Shown: one piece after another, positions 1-10,700 of the stretch
Numbering within the stretch: the first letter of the stretch is position 1
How the letters are laid out: every line of letters starts with the position of its first letter
Origin: Nelumbo lutea
Taxonomy: Eukaryota; Streptophyta; Magnoliopsida; Proteales; Nelumbonaceae
Direction of reading: 5' to 3'
DNA length: 64,000 nt
NCBI GenBank assembly: GCA_022828595.1
Contig: JAKGHH010000003.1
Coordinates: 98,665,583-98,729,582 of the forward strand
The notes under the pieces: generated by a model
Databases searched by the model: none
The model's input: the letters and a program-made list of their open reading frames with translations, nothing else
Told to the model about the DNA's origin: nothing
Made by a program: the position numbers and the translations under genes

Positions 1-170
1 TGATGTCAGCCAGCTGGGGCCTCGTCTTCCAAGCCAACAAGCGGCTGAGGTGGTGGGGCCGGCCAAGGGCCAAGGTGGTGCTAAGAAGCTTGTGCAATAG
101 GAGGTGGCTGACGACAAGCACATCAATATTGAGGCTGAATGAAGACTTCCGTGTAGGGCTGAGGCTCCCT
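1..170 (+). pseudogene. 3' remnant of a Tat-type antisense ORF (element A)
   Basis: The frame beginning at base 2 reads an Ala/Gly/Lys-rich then acidic tail (ending near IEAE) with two stops, followed by a T-rich stretch. This matches the layout at the 3' ends of the plus-strand ORFs near 10.7 and 43.05 kb, each part of a minus-strand Tat-like element. By position it would be the antisense ORF of element A, whose gag and protease lie just downstream on the minus strand. Only the tail lies in the window and no diagnostic domain is visible, so the assignment rests mainly on position. Confidence 0.3.
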
Positions 171-1394
171 CCGAATAGATTTTTGCTTCTTTTCCTTTTT
201 TGTTTTTGTAATCTTTTTGTTAAGGGCTCGACTTCCCCCATAAGAGGTCTCTTTTTTGTAAAAGAAAGTTGAACGATGAATACACTGAATACAATGAGTT
301 TTTTCTTAAATTTGTGCCCTTTTCTTCATCTTCTCTTTTCTTTCTACGTAAGGGGTCAATGCCCCCTGAAGAGGCATAATTTGCAAAGAAACTCATGACT
401 TCTAGCTTAGCTACTCGCAAAGGCGTTCTCCCTTAAGATTGTGAAACCGAGGCCGACTCTTGTCGTTGAGGTTTTGGGACCCACTTCCTTAGTGAGAAGG
501 GAGGCTATAGCCCGCTTGGTGAATTCTTCCTTAAGGGTTTAGGGACTAGACCTGTGCATGGTCGAGGCCCAGTGGATGGTGCTCGGCTGAGACCGCAAAG
601 TGCCATTGCCTTATGAGGTAGCATTATTTGTTTAGTGTATTTGTTCATCGTGTTTTGTGTTAAGTGATGGATCGATGTCAGCTCTTTGGCTTACACAAAG
701 ATTTGCTTCTTTTGAGGGTCTCTAAGGCCTAAGTCGATGTCAAAGGTCGCTTATTAACAATGTCGAGGTCCCGTAAGCTTTGGACTTAGCTAGAAAAAGC
801 AATTAGGTGTATAACCCTCCAGGAGTCATGTGCCTTGGGCCAACATCCAGTTTGAGAGTATATTCTTGGTGAAGGTTGTGTGCTACGGCCAGTCATTTAG
901 TCGAGGGGTCCTAGCGATTGGATGAGACGAGAAGTTTACACGAAAGTGACTTAAGCCGAGGTGAGAGGAATTTGCATACTTTATTCACAAAGTTTCTACA
1001 AACCATATTTACATCATTAACAAGGGGTCTACCGAGGTGAGAGGAATTTGCATACTTTATTCAGATGTCCTCAGAGTTCCAGGCACAAGGCATTGGTCTT
1101 CCATTCACAAGTAGAGTGCAGGCAGGCCGAGGCTTCTCATGTTCTCTAGTGGCCTGGTCGAAGACTTGGCTAAAGGTGCATTCAATCAAGGGGTCTACCG
1201 ACACTAGTGCTTCCAAGGTGGGCTCAGCCCCGACTTGTACTGTCTCCTCAGCCTCGACCTCGGCTTGGTGGTTCATCCCCAAGGCAGAGCCCCTCCTAGT
1301 AGTAAGGCCTCTTAGTTCTTTCCTTTTAGTGCTACAGTGTAGCACTGTCTGGCAACTTGGTGGTCCCCCCTGACTACTCCCACGCCATGCTCAG
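171..1394. other. Non-coding interior of Tat-like element A
   Basis: No gene recognised. Words such as 'gtcgaggt' and 'gccgagg', frequent in the other Tat-like elements of the window, recur here, so this is probably the spacer between the antisense ORF and the minus-strand pol. Reverse transcriptase, RNase H and integrase, expected between this stretch and the protease, are absent. Confidence 0.45.
956..1063. repeat. Pair of 32-bp direct repeats
   Basis: The 32 bases at 956-987 (beginning CCGAGGTGAGAGG and ending TTTATTCA) recur at 1032-1063, a period of 76 bp. The word CAAGGGGTCTACCGA before the second copy appears again at 1188. This looks like a local duplication inside element A. Confidence 0.8.
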
Positions 1395-1735
1395 TGGGAA
1401 CTTCATGGTGAGGTGATAGGGCGAAATGGCCGCCTTGAGTGCATGAAGGGTCGGCCTCCCTGTGATGGCATTATATGGGGAGCCTATCTTCACGGCCAAG
1501 TGCTCAGTCATCCGAGTGACTTGTCGAGGCTCGGTCCCCATTGTGACGGGTAGGGTTATCTTCCCTTCGGGTTAAATGACTGCTCTGGAGAATCCTACTA
1601 GTGGCTTGTCTACAGGTTGCATCCGATCAAGCACCAACTGTATTTTCTCATATGCATTGTAGAACAAGATTTTGGTCGAGGAGCCACTGTCTATGAGGAC
1701 TATGCTCACCGCGTAGTTGGTGATGGTTGATAGAC
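1395..1735 (-). pseudogene. Retroviral aspartic protease remnant, Tat-like element A
   Basis: Read on the minus strand, this block gives a Ty3/gypsy protease: IVLIDSGSSTKILFYNAYEK contains the catalytic D-S-G triad, and the block ends in YNAITGRPTLHALKA, the flap/C-terminal signature (usually YNAILGRPTLNALKA) of Tat/Athila-lineage proteases. At least one in-frame stop (after SRAVI) separates the two motifs, so it is dead. The protease lies between gag (above 1.9 kb) and a stretch where the rest of pol should be, showing an internal deletion. Family identity is clear. The exact ends are inferred. Confidence 0.85.
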
Positions 1736-1785
1736 ACTCCCAATGTGTCGTTGTGGGGAAGTGAGACCCCTTACAGGTATGTTGG

Positions 1786-1869
1786 GCTCTGGATGTTAAA
1801 CTGTCAAGCCGGGGCTCTGGATGTTAAATTGTCAGGCCGAGGCTCTGGATGTTCAAACTGTCAGGCATA
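1786..1869. repeat. 28-bp tandem repeat, three copies
   Basis: Units start at 1786, 1814 and 1842. Each begins GCTCTGGATGTT and continues with an (A)AACTGTCA-like core. The period is exactly 28 bp, not a multiple of three, so the expansion shifts frame. It sits at the gag/protease junction of element A, just upstream of the protease in reading direction. Confidence 0.9.
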
Positions 1870-3276
1870 TGCCTTTCGAGTCGTGGTTGTTGCTTTGCTC
1901 GAGGCCGAGCCCCCAGCGATGACATCAATAACTCCATCTAAGGAGCAATGGGCCTAGGGCTTGACCTACTGCTATCACTGCAAGGATGAGGTGTCAGCGC
2001 GTCACCCCTGGCATACTCTTTTAGGTGCCCAGAACGGATGAGGGACTCGATCTCATCCTACAGTTCGTAGCAGTCTTCGGTATCGTGGCCAGTGCCGTAG
2101 TGGTACTTGTAGTATTTCTTGGGTTGCCTCTTTTGAGATTCCTTTTCAATTTGGCCAGCCACTTCATGTACTCCTCCTTCCCTACCCTCATTAATATATG
2201 TGTTCAGATGGAGCTCAAAGGTGTATACTTGTCGAAGGAAGGGGCCGACGGCCTCCTCCTACTGTCTTTGTTGGTGTGGCCATGGACACAGCCTTCCCTT
2301 CCTCTTCTTATCTATGGCCCTTAGCTGGGGTTGGCCTCTGGTTCATGGAAGCATTCGCTGGCCTCAATCTCCTGGGGTGGTAATGTACTTTTGTGCCTTC
2401 TTCAAGAACCCTACCTTGTTCTTGGGTAGGGTCTTGGAAATAGACCATTTGAGGGCTTCGGGCCAAAGACTGTTGATAGCTACGTGCATAGACACTGAGG
2501 GGTCAAGGTATCTAACTTCAAGCTTCGAGCTCTTCCTGCTTGAATTTGTCAATACATGCCCGAAAGCTTTCTCTGCGTTTCTACTTGATTGACATGAGGG
2601 ATACAATGGTCTTCTGACATCGTCAACTACTGACGAAGTGGGTGAGGAAGAGGTTGGCAAATTGGTCCCAAGAGTTAATGGACCGAGGAGGGTGCGTAGA
2701 GAACCATCTGCGTGCTGCTCACTTGAAGGTTGCTTGCAATGCTCGGCACATCAAGGCGTCGGAGTATTCATAGAGGAGCATGAGTGCCCTGATGCTCTCC
2801 AAGTGGTCGTTTGGATCAGTACTCCCAGAGTAAGTCTCTAGAGTGGGAGCCTTAAAGTGAGGCGGGAGCGGCTCCGAGGTGATGGAGTCAGTGGATGAGG
2901 GGTTCTGACTAGTGGAGGCATCACCTTGAACCTCCTTCACCTACTAGATTTGATCTTGGATGGCGCCTATCTACGCGTGAGGGTCACCGAGGAGTTGATC
3001 GATGGGCCTGGACCTCGTCTAGGTTCTCTTTTACATAGAACGGGTTGACCCTGTTCCTAGAGTGCTCAAATGCTGGCTCATCTTGAGCCTTGTGAGCTCG
3101 ACAATCATTAAGGAGATTGCGAAGATTAGATATTGGTGGAGGAGAGGTGTAGCATCAGCCTCCAGCCCTCGAAGGAGGACTGTAGTGGCCAAAGCGTTTG
3201 CCACTATCCCAATTGCTCTCTGCGTGATGATGATGGCAGCCGTGGTCCTTGCGGTTGTTGTGGGACCCCACTGCTT
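1870..3276 (-). pseudogene. gag remnant, Tat-like element A (main part)
   Basis: Minus-strand gag of a Ty3/gypsy element. From 2940 to 2719 the frame reads a Retrotrans_gag N-terminal core (YSGSTDPNDHLESIRALMLL, then MCRALQATFK). From 2660 to 2364 it continues with a capsid-like helix block (AINSLWPEALKWSISKTLPK). The region 3031-3267 is a less conserved N-terminal segment. Frames change between blocks. The N-terminal end continues at 7383-7114 beyond a copia solo LTR that splits the gene. The residues differ clearly from the gag of elements B and C, so A is a separate Tat family. Confidence 0.8.
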
Positions 3277-4675
3277 TATTAGATAGTGTATGCCCTTAGC
3301 TCCAATCAAATTGATGTGCATATACATTTATTGTAAATGAAGAAAAGTGCATTATTGTTCCATGTTGATATTGGTATGTTTCTGTGAAATTACCCCTTAA
3401 ACTGGACATTTATGAGATTAGTATTAGTTTAGAATGTTTTCAGCCATTCAATAGACTTTGGGAATTTATCCTGCCAAGGCTAACGCTAATGTGCTACCAA
3501 ATAAGTTGGGGTATCTTGTCTCAGTTGTTATGGTTAGACCCAAAGCACATGCAATTTGTGTTTAGTTGAAACGCTGAATTTGGATAATTTTCAAGTTATG
3601 CCCTTGATCTTGGAGATTGATGGAAAAAACTAAAAAGTTACACATAACCCCTAAACTTGATTATGGTACTACACCAAGTGTTGGATTGGATGTCTTTGAT
3701 ATGCCAATCAGTGAGATCCATTGAGGGTCAAAATCTAGGTATGTTGGGGTAGTTTAAGAATTCATTTGAGTGGGTGATCATAGAGATAGGACGACCCCTT
3801 TGTCAAACAAAGTGAATGATAGGATTTACACTCTCTCTGATGGAAACCTAAACTGTTGGCAGTGGATTTCAATTATGTTTGAGATTTAGTTTTGCAAAAT
3901 ATATTTATATGACTTATATATTAATGCTTTATGAAAATGTTTGCTAAAAGGTTTTAATTCCCGGGATCCATCCGAGCTAAGAGTATGATACTGTACCCAG
4001 GGGAGAGGTCATTCCCTGTCGGGTAGTGTTTTGATCATTATGGGCCGAGAAGTTAAGTGTAAGAGACCATTAAGGGATGATTACCTGATGGGTTTTATCT
4101 TACTTAAGTCCATTATCCTTGGGTCTTCAAATGATGGTTGAATTCATGGATCATTTACACATAAATGTTGGGCCCGTATTGAGCCACAGTGCTCAGGGGT
4201 TCACTGCGTTTAGTAGTGAATTCGGCCAAGCTTTTTTACAAAGGTTGGACTGAACCCATGTGGACTTATGTGAGGTCATTATGGGGTCACATGCCATACA
4301 AATCAGGACTAAGTTGGCCATACAACATCTTGGGCTGTGAGCTTTTGAAGCAAATGGACCTAAGGCCCATAATTAATAAGATTAAGTAAGTTGTCACATG
4401 ACAACTTAATAAGATTAATAAGATTAAGTTGTCATGTGCTTTGAATCAAATTTGGGTTTGGAAATGGGTATGGAGCACCCACCCTCTTAAGAGGATAAGG
4501 CTTATCACTTACTAGAGTTCAGATCCAAATTAGATTTGGATAATTTCCTAATTTGATTAGGAGAAGTGCTTCATAAAGAGAAAAAAGAATAAGAGGGTGA
4601 ACTAGACTAGAACATCACTCTCTCTCATTCTCTCTTCTTCTCGTTTGCCTTCCAAGAAACCCTACCATGACCTAG

Positions 4676-6161
4676 TGTTGTATGATTTCTGCAAGTATAC
4701 AGATCGTGGGCAAGTAATAGTGTGTGAATAGTGTGTCGATCCCATAGGGAAGGTGTTGCCAAGTACCAAATTTTAAGATTTCTCTATTATTTAGAAATTA
4801 GAAATTCAATTCTCAAGCCAAATTAAAGAAATGATAATGCAAGTAAATAGATTTAATTCAGAATATTATAAAAAGCCTAGGATTCGGGTTTCATCAAATG
4901 ATTACCTATGACATACTTATGTTTTCTTAGATTGGTTTATTGTTGTAGTAATTTATGATTAGATTTCCCCAAATTACATGAAATTCTCTCTCAAGATATA
5001 ACACATGTGTTTATGCTAGCTGCATGTCTACTCTTGTGATCATGGGCAATGAACACAAACCCATTAAGGTCAATGAAAATCAGTTTAATGATCACAAAGG
5101 AGTGTTCTTATCTCTAAGCAACACATACCCTAGGTCAATTATCTCAATGAACTATTATTATGCTCCCACTCTCGCTACTTCACACAATACCTTAATTCCA
5201 AGTAATTAATGGCCAATTAATTACTAGCATTAAGCCCTAAGATAAAAGATAAGTCCCAACAATCAATGACCCAATCAATTAAACAAAGTCTATCATAGGC
5301 AAATCAAAAGACTACATCCAAATCCTAGATCAAGAAATTTAGCTATTCATATTATTAATGAAAAGAATCATTCCAACGATAAGATTTAGATTAAATATAA
5401 GTGAAATTGAATAATAACAGAGAGTAAAGTTCGAAGAAAAAAAAATCTTGAATAGAAGTTGATTGAGGGGAACTCCTCGCCCTTGAATCTTCAATTCTCC
5501 TCTTCGTCGCCTTTCTTCTCCTCCTGGGTTGTTGACTGCTTCCTTGGAGGCTGAAGCTCTCTTGGAGGATTTCTCCTTGATCTCTTGATTGATTGATGCC
5601 CGGTGCTAGTCCCCCCCCCCTTTTATATAGCTTTAGGAGGAGGGACTGTTTCCAACTCCTTTTTGGAGTTCTTTCTCAAAAAATAGAAAGTCCTAATTCC
5701 AAATGATTAGTTTAGATCAAATCATATCCTATCTCTCATCTGGTAATCTCAATCTCCTTTATCTTTCTATAATTACATAAGAAAATTAAATCTGATAGGA
5801 CTCTTTGTAGTTTGCTTATTCTTGCATTCGTATTGGACTTCTTCAACGAATTGAGCTGCTGCAAGGCTTCTCTGTGAACTGGGCTTCTGCTGCGAGTTGG
5901 GCTTCTTTATGAATTTACTCAGAATTCGGGCCCAATTTTGTCTTTGATGCAGTCCGAATCTATCAAAACACAAAACATGAAAATTATAGAGTTTTTCCTT
6001 ATCTTTCCAATCCATCTTGAATCATATCAATCGGATTCTGGATATGAGAGTTATACCCAGATTACTATGCGGTGCCGAAACTGTGCAAAATTACTCGATT
6101 AGCCTTGTTTTTCTCCCAACGCCTTCTTTCATGCCCTGAATCGAAATTTTTATTCTTATCA
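4676..6161 (-). mobile_element. Nested solo LTR of a second family (1486 bp)
   Basis: Begins TGTTGTATGATTTCTGC and ends TTATTCTTATCA (TG...CA), flanked on both sides by the perfect 5-bp duplication CCTAG (4671-4675 and 6162-6166). The host copia LTR resumes after the right flank. A good TATA box, CTATATAAAAGG when read on the minus strand, lies near 5620-5632, so the LTR probably points minus. No PBS, PPT or coding domain was seen inside. A TRIM or other short LTR element remains possible, but one uninterrupted LTR is simplest. Confidence 0.75.
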
Positions 6162-6560
6162 CCTAGGCTTTCAAGGACTGATTGAGATCAATTTTCTTCT
6201 GATTTTTGCAAGAAAAATTTATAGGAACTTCAGGCTAACCTTCTCCAATTCGATCAAAGCAGTTGGGTTGCAGTTTTGCTGAAAACTATGTTGCTAAACC
6301 AACTTCAGGAACACACTACGCCATCTTCAGTGGAGGTTGGTTTTAGGACTGATTTAGGCAAGAACTTCCACCTTGGGATATGCATTTATGGTATCCATAT
6401 CAGGTATACATCTCCCTCTTTGTTTGGTTTCATATCTGGTTCGGTTCAGTTCAAGACCGATCCTGAAAAATGCAATTTTCAAAACATAGGGAATTCAATT
6501 CCCAGAAGGATTAGGAAATTTTTGAAATTTTGCCCAGCCATCTAGCATGGTTTGGCCATC

Positions 6561-7080
6561 TAGGGCTATTCATAAGAAGGCCCAACCTGACCAAACCGAC
6601 CAACCCGGACCGACCCAACCCGAGTCAGCTGGGTTTTCATCAGCACCGGTCGGTTTTGGGATGTACAAATTCATAAACCGATGGTTCATGTCAGTTTCAA
6701 TTTTCTTGTGTGAAAACCAAAACCGAACCGAACCGAACCGACTTAGTTCCTACTTAACTAAAAGCTGAAATATCCAAAAATATATATTCCAATATCTATA
6801 TCTAAAAAATATATATTCCAATATATTTGTATGTATATTTTTGTTATATATATTTCTAAAATACATATTTCAGTTTTAAATATATTTCCAGAAAACTAGG
6901 CGGCCATGGGGGGCATGGATGAACTTAGAGTCGAAACCAACCCAAATCGACTCAAACCGACCAGGTCGGTTTTGCTTAACACTAGGTCGGTTTCGGTTTC
7001 CATCTCAGGTAAACCGGCCAAGTCGGGTCGGTTGGAAAAACCTCAATAAACCGACCCAACCTGACCCATGAACAGCCTTA
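6561..7080. mobile_element. hAT-like non-autonomous element (520 bp)
   Basis: Termini TAGGGCTATTCAT and, read inward from the right, TAAGGCTGTTCATG form terminal inverted repeats. Flanks TGGCCATC (6553-6560) and CGACCATC (7081-7088) match at 6 of 8 positions, as expected of an aged 8-bp hAT target duplication. The uninterrupted target is recognisable in the copia LTR family (GGCCATCCATATGATGG). The interior is built of ACCGACC/AACCGAACCG words near both ends in opposite orientations, resembling subterminal transposase-binding repeats, around an AT-rich core. No transposase is encoded. Confidence 0.8.
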
Positions 7081-7113
7081 CGACCATCCATATGATGGAT
7101 CTTAACCCTTCCA

Positions 7114-7383
7114 ATATGGATAACTTCTCTGGCTGGGGATCCAAGAGTTCTTCGATGGGGAATTGCTGGCCCATCGACTGCTATTGTTGGACGTTGAGGG
7201 GTCAGCCTTCCCTGGACTGATCAGGTGCCTGTCCAATGGAGCATGAGTGGATCGTCCATTGTATTGTTCTTGGCTTCCGATGGGGCAGCTACCGTGCAAG
7301 CGGCCTCCTGCCGGATGCCCCAACTCATCCAATCTTTGGGCCAGGTTGTCTAGTCTGTCGAGGACCATCTTGAATTGGTCCAT
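7114..7383 (-). pseudogene. gag N-terminus, Tat-like element A
   Basis: The minus-strand frame from 7383 begins MDQFKMVLDRLDNLAQRLDE, a short amphipathic coiled-coil-like segment, followed by a Ser/Pro/Asn-rich stretch. It lies 125 bp inside the PBS-like site at 7508, the expected place for the start of gag. It is separated from the rest of gag (3276 downwards) by the copia solo LTR. The ATG at 7383 is the first after the PBS in this frame. Confidence 0.6.
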
Positions 7384-7507
7384 AGTGACTAAGTTCTGAG
7401 CATTCTAGGTGTGGTCTTGCTTATCGACCAAGTTGGATATTTCATTAATTAAGTTAAGTTATTCTTAAAGGGAAGTCTTGAAAATGTTCCCATAGATGGT
7501 GCCAATT

Positions 7508-7525
7508 GTTGTTACCAAAGATGGG
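7508..7525 (-). other. Primer-binding-site-like sequence of element A
   Basis: On the minus strand this reads AATTGGCACCATCTATGG, the counterpart of TTGGCACCATCTGTGG next to the LTR of element C and of a similar site in element B. TTGGCGCC-type sequence just inside the 5' LTR is typical of Tat/Athila elements. The primer tRNA was not determined. Confidence 0.7.
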
Positions 7526-8120
7526 GCCGAGGGCAACAAGGGATTTTCGCTGGTATCCAAGGCCGACGAGTCCAACCTATAAGTAGGAGAAGAATACATG
7601 TCAGAGGCCCCGGGTGTTATCCTAGGGGCGGAGCCCTTGTCAAATTACACAAGGGCTCAGAGCTTAGTCCTTAATAGCCAAGGATAATTCTATTGGGATT
7701 CCGAATGCAAGAAAGTAACTGTAAGTGCCTTTACCTTGAGATGAGCACCCCCTTTTATTGCTGAGCTTGCCTACATCAATAACCATAACCAAAATTTTGC
7801 TTCACCAAAATCAAAGGGGGGTTATGCAATGTGCATAATTGATGTGGCATGTTTTCTCTTCCCCTTTTGCTTTAAAGGCTATATTTGCAGTGATACAAAC
7901 ATATGGGAGTACAAAGGCAAACGGCTGAAAATTCTGGTTCAACTTTCCTTAGATCTTTATTTTACTTTACCTCTGGTTTTCTTATACCTTACCCACACCA
8001 TAAAGAAACAAAGGGTAAAAGTTTAAACTAAAATAGCTAAGAATTTGCACTCAAATAATTAGACTCCCATACTTTTGATCGAATTCAATTCAAAATCTCA
8101 TGACCATAAGGTTGCATTTG
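7526..8120 (-). mobile_element. Probable 5' LTR of Tat-like element A (boundaries unsure)
   Basis: Directly outside the PBS-like site, so the LTR is expected here. On the minus strand a TATA-like AATAAAAGGG near 7747-7760 could be its core promoter. It shares no obvious sequence with the LTRs of elements B and C, in line with a different gag. Bases after about 7800 may be something else. The distal end was not found. Confidence 0.4.
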
Positions 8121-8125
8121 CACTC

Positions 8126-8510
8126 CGACGCTTAAGTCAGTAGGATCAAGAAGGATGAGGCCGAGCCGATCAGGTTGAAATGGTTCTGGTCCGGGCCGAA
8201 GAGATAGTACAAAGAAGTATTCAAAGAGTATCATCCCAAAAGAATGTCCCTTACCTTGAGCAGGGAATACCTATTTATAGTTGGGTGTTTGAACTAGATG
8301 GATAGAACTTCCGGGGTGGTCAAGATGAGGGCATTCACGAGGTCTTTGGATGGTTTCCTCTTTCCCAACAAAGTCCGCTTCCTTGTCCATGCAGGGCACT
8401 CCTTCTTAGTCGTACTCTTCCATAACGTGTGGTGCCAATGTGACTTGAGAGGGGGGAAACCACAGAGATAGCCACGTGGCATCCTTGGCCAGCTAACCAT
8501 CACCTGAACA
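8126..8510 (-). mobile_element. 3' LTR of Tat-like element B (truncated)
   Basis: Aligns with 13500-13795 (same orientation) and, inverted, with the LTR at 20004-20473. Shared landmarks are the promoter-proximal ATACCTATTTATAGTTGGGT, the TAGGATCAAGAAGG block and the terminal CACGTGGC...TGAACA. It ends in TGAACA at 8510, i.e. TGTTCA when read in element orientation. About 100-150 bp of the LTR 3' side is missing at 8126. The TATTTATAG word is a likely TATA box. Confidence 0.8.
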
Positions 8511-8523
8511 CCACTCCCCCAGT
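8511..8523 (-). other. Polypurine tract of element B
   Basis: On the minus strand CTGGGGGAGTGG abuts the TGTTCA start of the LTR. A G-rich purine run immediately 5' of a 3' LTR is the plus-strand primer site of LTR retrotransposons, and it fixes the minus orientation of element B. Confidence 0.75.
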
Positions 8524-8759
8524 TATGAAGTTGAGCATAGTGCTTGGTCGTGGCTGGATGTGGAAGAATTTTGTAGTATCTAGCTAAGGAACTTTAATTT
8601 TTCGAGTTGGATGACTCGGGGTAAGATTGATTCGCTGGGCAGGCCGGCTGCTTCAACGCCTATGTCATTTCCTTTATGTGTTGATAGGTGGGTCGTTTCG
8701 TCTTCCCGAAGTCACGCGCGTGCGAAGTGTAGTGCCAAATCGGCACCGTTGATCTGATT

Positions 8760-10700
8760 TGGTCTAAGCCATTGGCTGCATTTATAAAGAGGGGGTGGGT
8801 GAGCCATTTCACTTTGTCATTTGGGAAGAGTCTGCGCCTTGGAGTTCGGCTAACGCCCATTGTTTAATATCTCAGGTGTCTCAAGCTTCTTTTTTCTTCG
8901 GTAAGATATCTTCCACTACATCTTCCTTGTCTTCCCTTTTCACTGGGTATACTTCAGGGGATGAGAGTGAGGGTAGTCCTCGGTTTAAGGCGATCGAGGT
9001 TAGGATATTGGAGATTGATGCCAATGTGGATGAGGTCGGTGACGAGGACAATGGTGAGGTCCAAGAGATTGTTGCTTGGGAGACTATTTCCAACGAGGTG
9101 GTTGAGACCGATGTGGAGTTGGAAGAGTAAGCCCTCGTAGGGAGATTTGGGGAGTGGTTTGCCTCGGCTTCGTATAGCCTTTCTTTGACCAACCTGGCTT
9201 GGATCTGAGAAGTGTATTGCATCTCTGAGAAGTATGAACTGAGGTGTCCTGGGATTGGGGAGAGGGCCACTTCACCCTGTCCTTGGAGATCTGTGTATAT
9301 GTCCATAGTTTGATAGCCACCCTTAGGTTCCCTTTAGATCTTGGGGTGGTAGTTGTCCTGAGGTGGTATCGGGTCCTACCCCTTCAATTGATGCCAAATT
9401 TGTTTATACCTGGTCAGGATGCTCTGCTACTACATTCTCAAGGACATCGAGATCACCCTACCGATGTTTAGATACTTTCTCCACTTGAAGAAACACAAGT
9501 AGGGTACTATTTGTCGGCCAAGTCGAACACCAAGGTGTTCATTGGGGCCCTCTCTTCCATTAAGCACTAGAAAGAGGGTGTTCTTTGTGAAGTACCAAGG
9601 AGGTTAGATGTTCTCCCTCGCCCTATCCATTCCGAGGACCAAGGATAAGGGTCCTTCCCAGGCCAAGATGTTGAGAAGGAGATAGCTGCTGTGAGGAGGA
9701 TAGTCTAGGTGCACATCGGGGAGTACACATCGTCCCGATTGCTAACCTTGATTTGGCTAATGTGCCCTTTAGCCGACCAACCCTTGTCCAGTCCATGGGT
9801 TGCGTAGTCTCATTTTTCACTTGGTTCTAACTTTGTGGTGAATTGGGTATATTCAGACATGACTGGTACTAAGGAGAGATCTTGGCATATGAAAGTTGCG
9901 ACCACGAGGAAAGCATAGGTGGATAGGGCCTCAGGTGGCAGCCCAATTACATGGATCTCCAATTTCGTTCAGTAGAGTGTACATCTCGACAAGGGAGGCC
10001 AAGGTCGATAGGGGAAGAGGTCAAGGTCAATAGAAGAAGTCATGGTAGTTGACTCTGAGGAGGCCATGACTTAGCTCGAACAGTCTTCATTGTAGAGGAG
10101 TGCACTCCAGAATACGCTTTGACTGAGGGCTTGGATGGTGTCTGTGTTTCACAATGATCGGTTCGGCTGGAGGACACCCTTGAGACAAAGGGGGTGGTCG
10201 AGCAGCTTGCCTTGGTTATGATGCCCCCTGGTATTAGGAAGGAAGGCAGTAGTCACACCAGCAACTTCTTGGAGAGCGAGACTCTCCATTAAATCATGGT
10301 TGTAAGTCCAGCTTTACTTGTTCTTCCTTGTTTCTCTTCTTTTATACTAACTATTTGATGCCCTATAGTCAATTTGTTCGGTCATCAGCCTTGTCGATCA
10401 CCTCCTTGGGTTGTGGTGATTTTATGAGTTGCGACAAATTGAGAATGCCCAGTTGAAGGTGGAATTGGCTTGAGATGAAGAGCGACATCAAGGAAAGGGA
10501 TGAAATTGTTTGCAAGCTAAAGGGCCGCATCCATGATCTCAAAGAGGCATGGGATGTGCTAAGGAGGGAGTTTGAGGAGGCCAAGGCAAAGATAACTCGA
10601 GTAAAGGGGGAGGGCATCTTCAAGTATAGAGCTTCGGAGACCCATCAGAATGAGCTAGACGACTATGCTACCGACTCTTGGTAGGAGGGATTCGATCTTT
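8760..10700 (+). pseudogene. Antisense ORF of element B (Transposase_28-like, decayed)
   Basis: Plus-strand coding remnant opposite to the element's gag. The part at 9300-9420 reads LRFPLDLGVVVVLRWYRVLP and continues LQLMPN, resembling the 'Putative gypsy type transposon' family (Pfam Transposase_28; consensus like FPLHPFV...QLMPN). An acidic segment at about 8990-9130 precedes it. A charged coiled coil at 10475-10684 follows (SDIKERDEIVCKLKGRIHDL, rich in E/K/R). Several stops and frame changes make it non-functional. A TATA-like ATTTATAAAG (8780-8789) lies upstream, so it may once have had its own promoter. Grande and related Tat elements are known to carry such an antisense gene between pol and the 3' LTR. 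Function unknown. Confidence 0.65.

Larger units (their letters stand above)
3277..7113 (+). mobile_element. Copia-type solo LTR, copy 1, with nested insertions
   Basis: The start (TATTAGATAGTGTATGCCCT) corresponds to the TGTTAGACAG... start of LTRs at 20639 and 32240, and the three align through their length. The end, ...CTTAACCCTTCCA at 7113, matches the ...CATTCTTTCA and ...CATCCCTTCA ends of the other copies. Removing a nested LTR (4676-6161) and a MITE (6561-7080) leaves about 1.83 kb, close to the 1945-bp copy at 20639. Its TG terminus has decayed to TA. Flanking 5-mers (TGCTT and ATATG) do not match, so target duplication is lost or the ends are slightly misplaced. It interrupts gag of element A and has no internal copia sequence beside it, hence a solo LTR. 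Confidence 0.8.
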
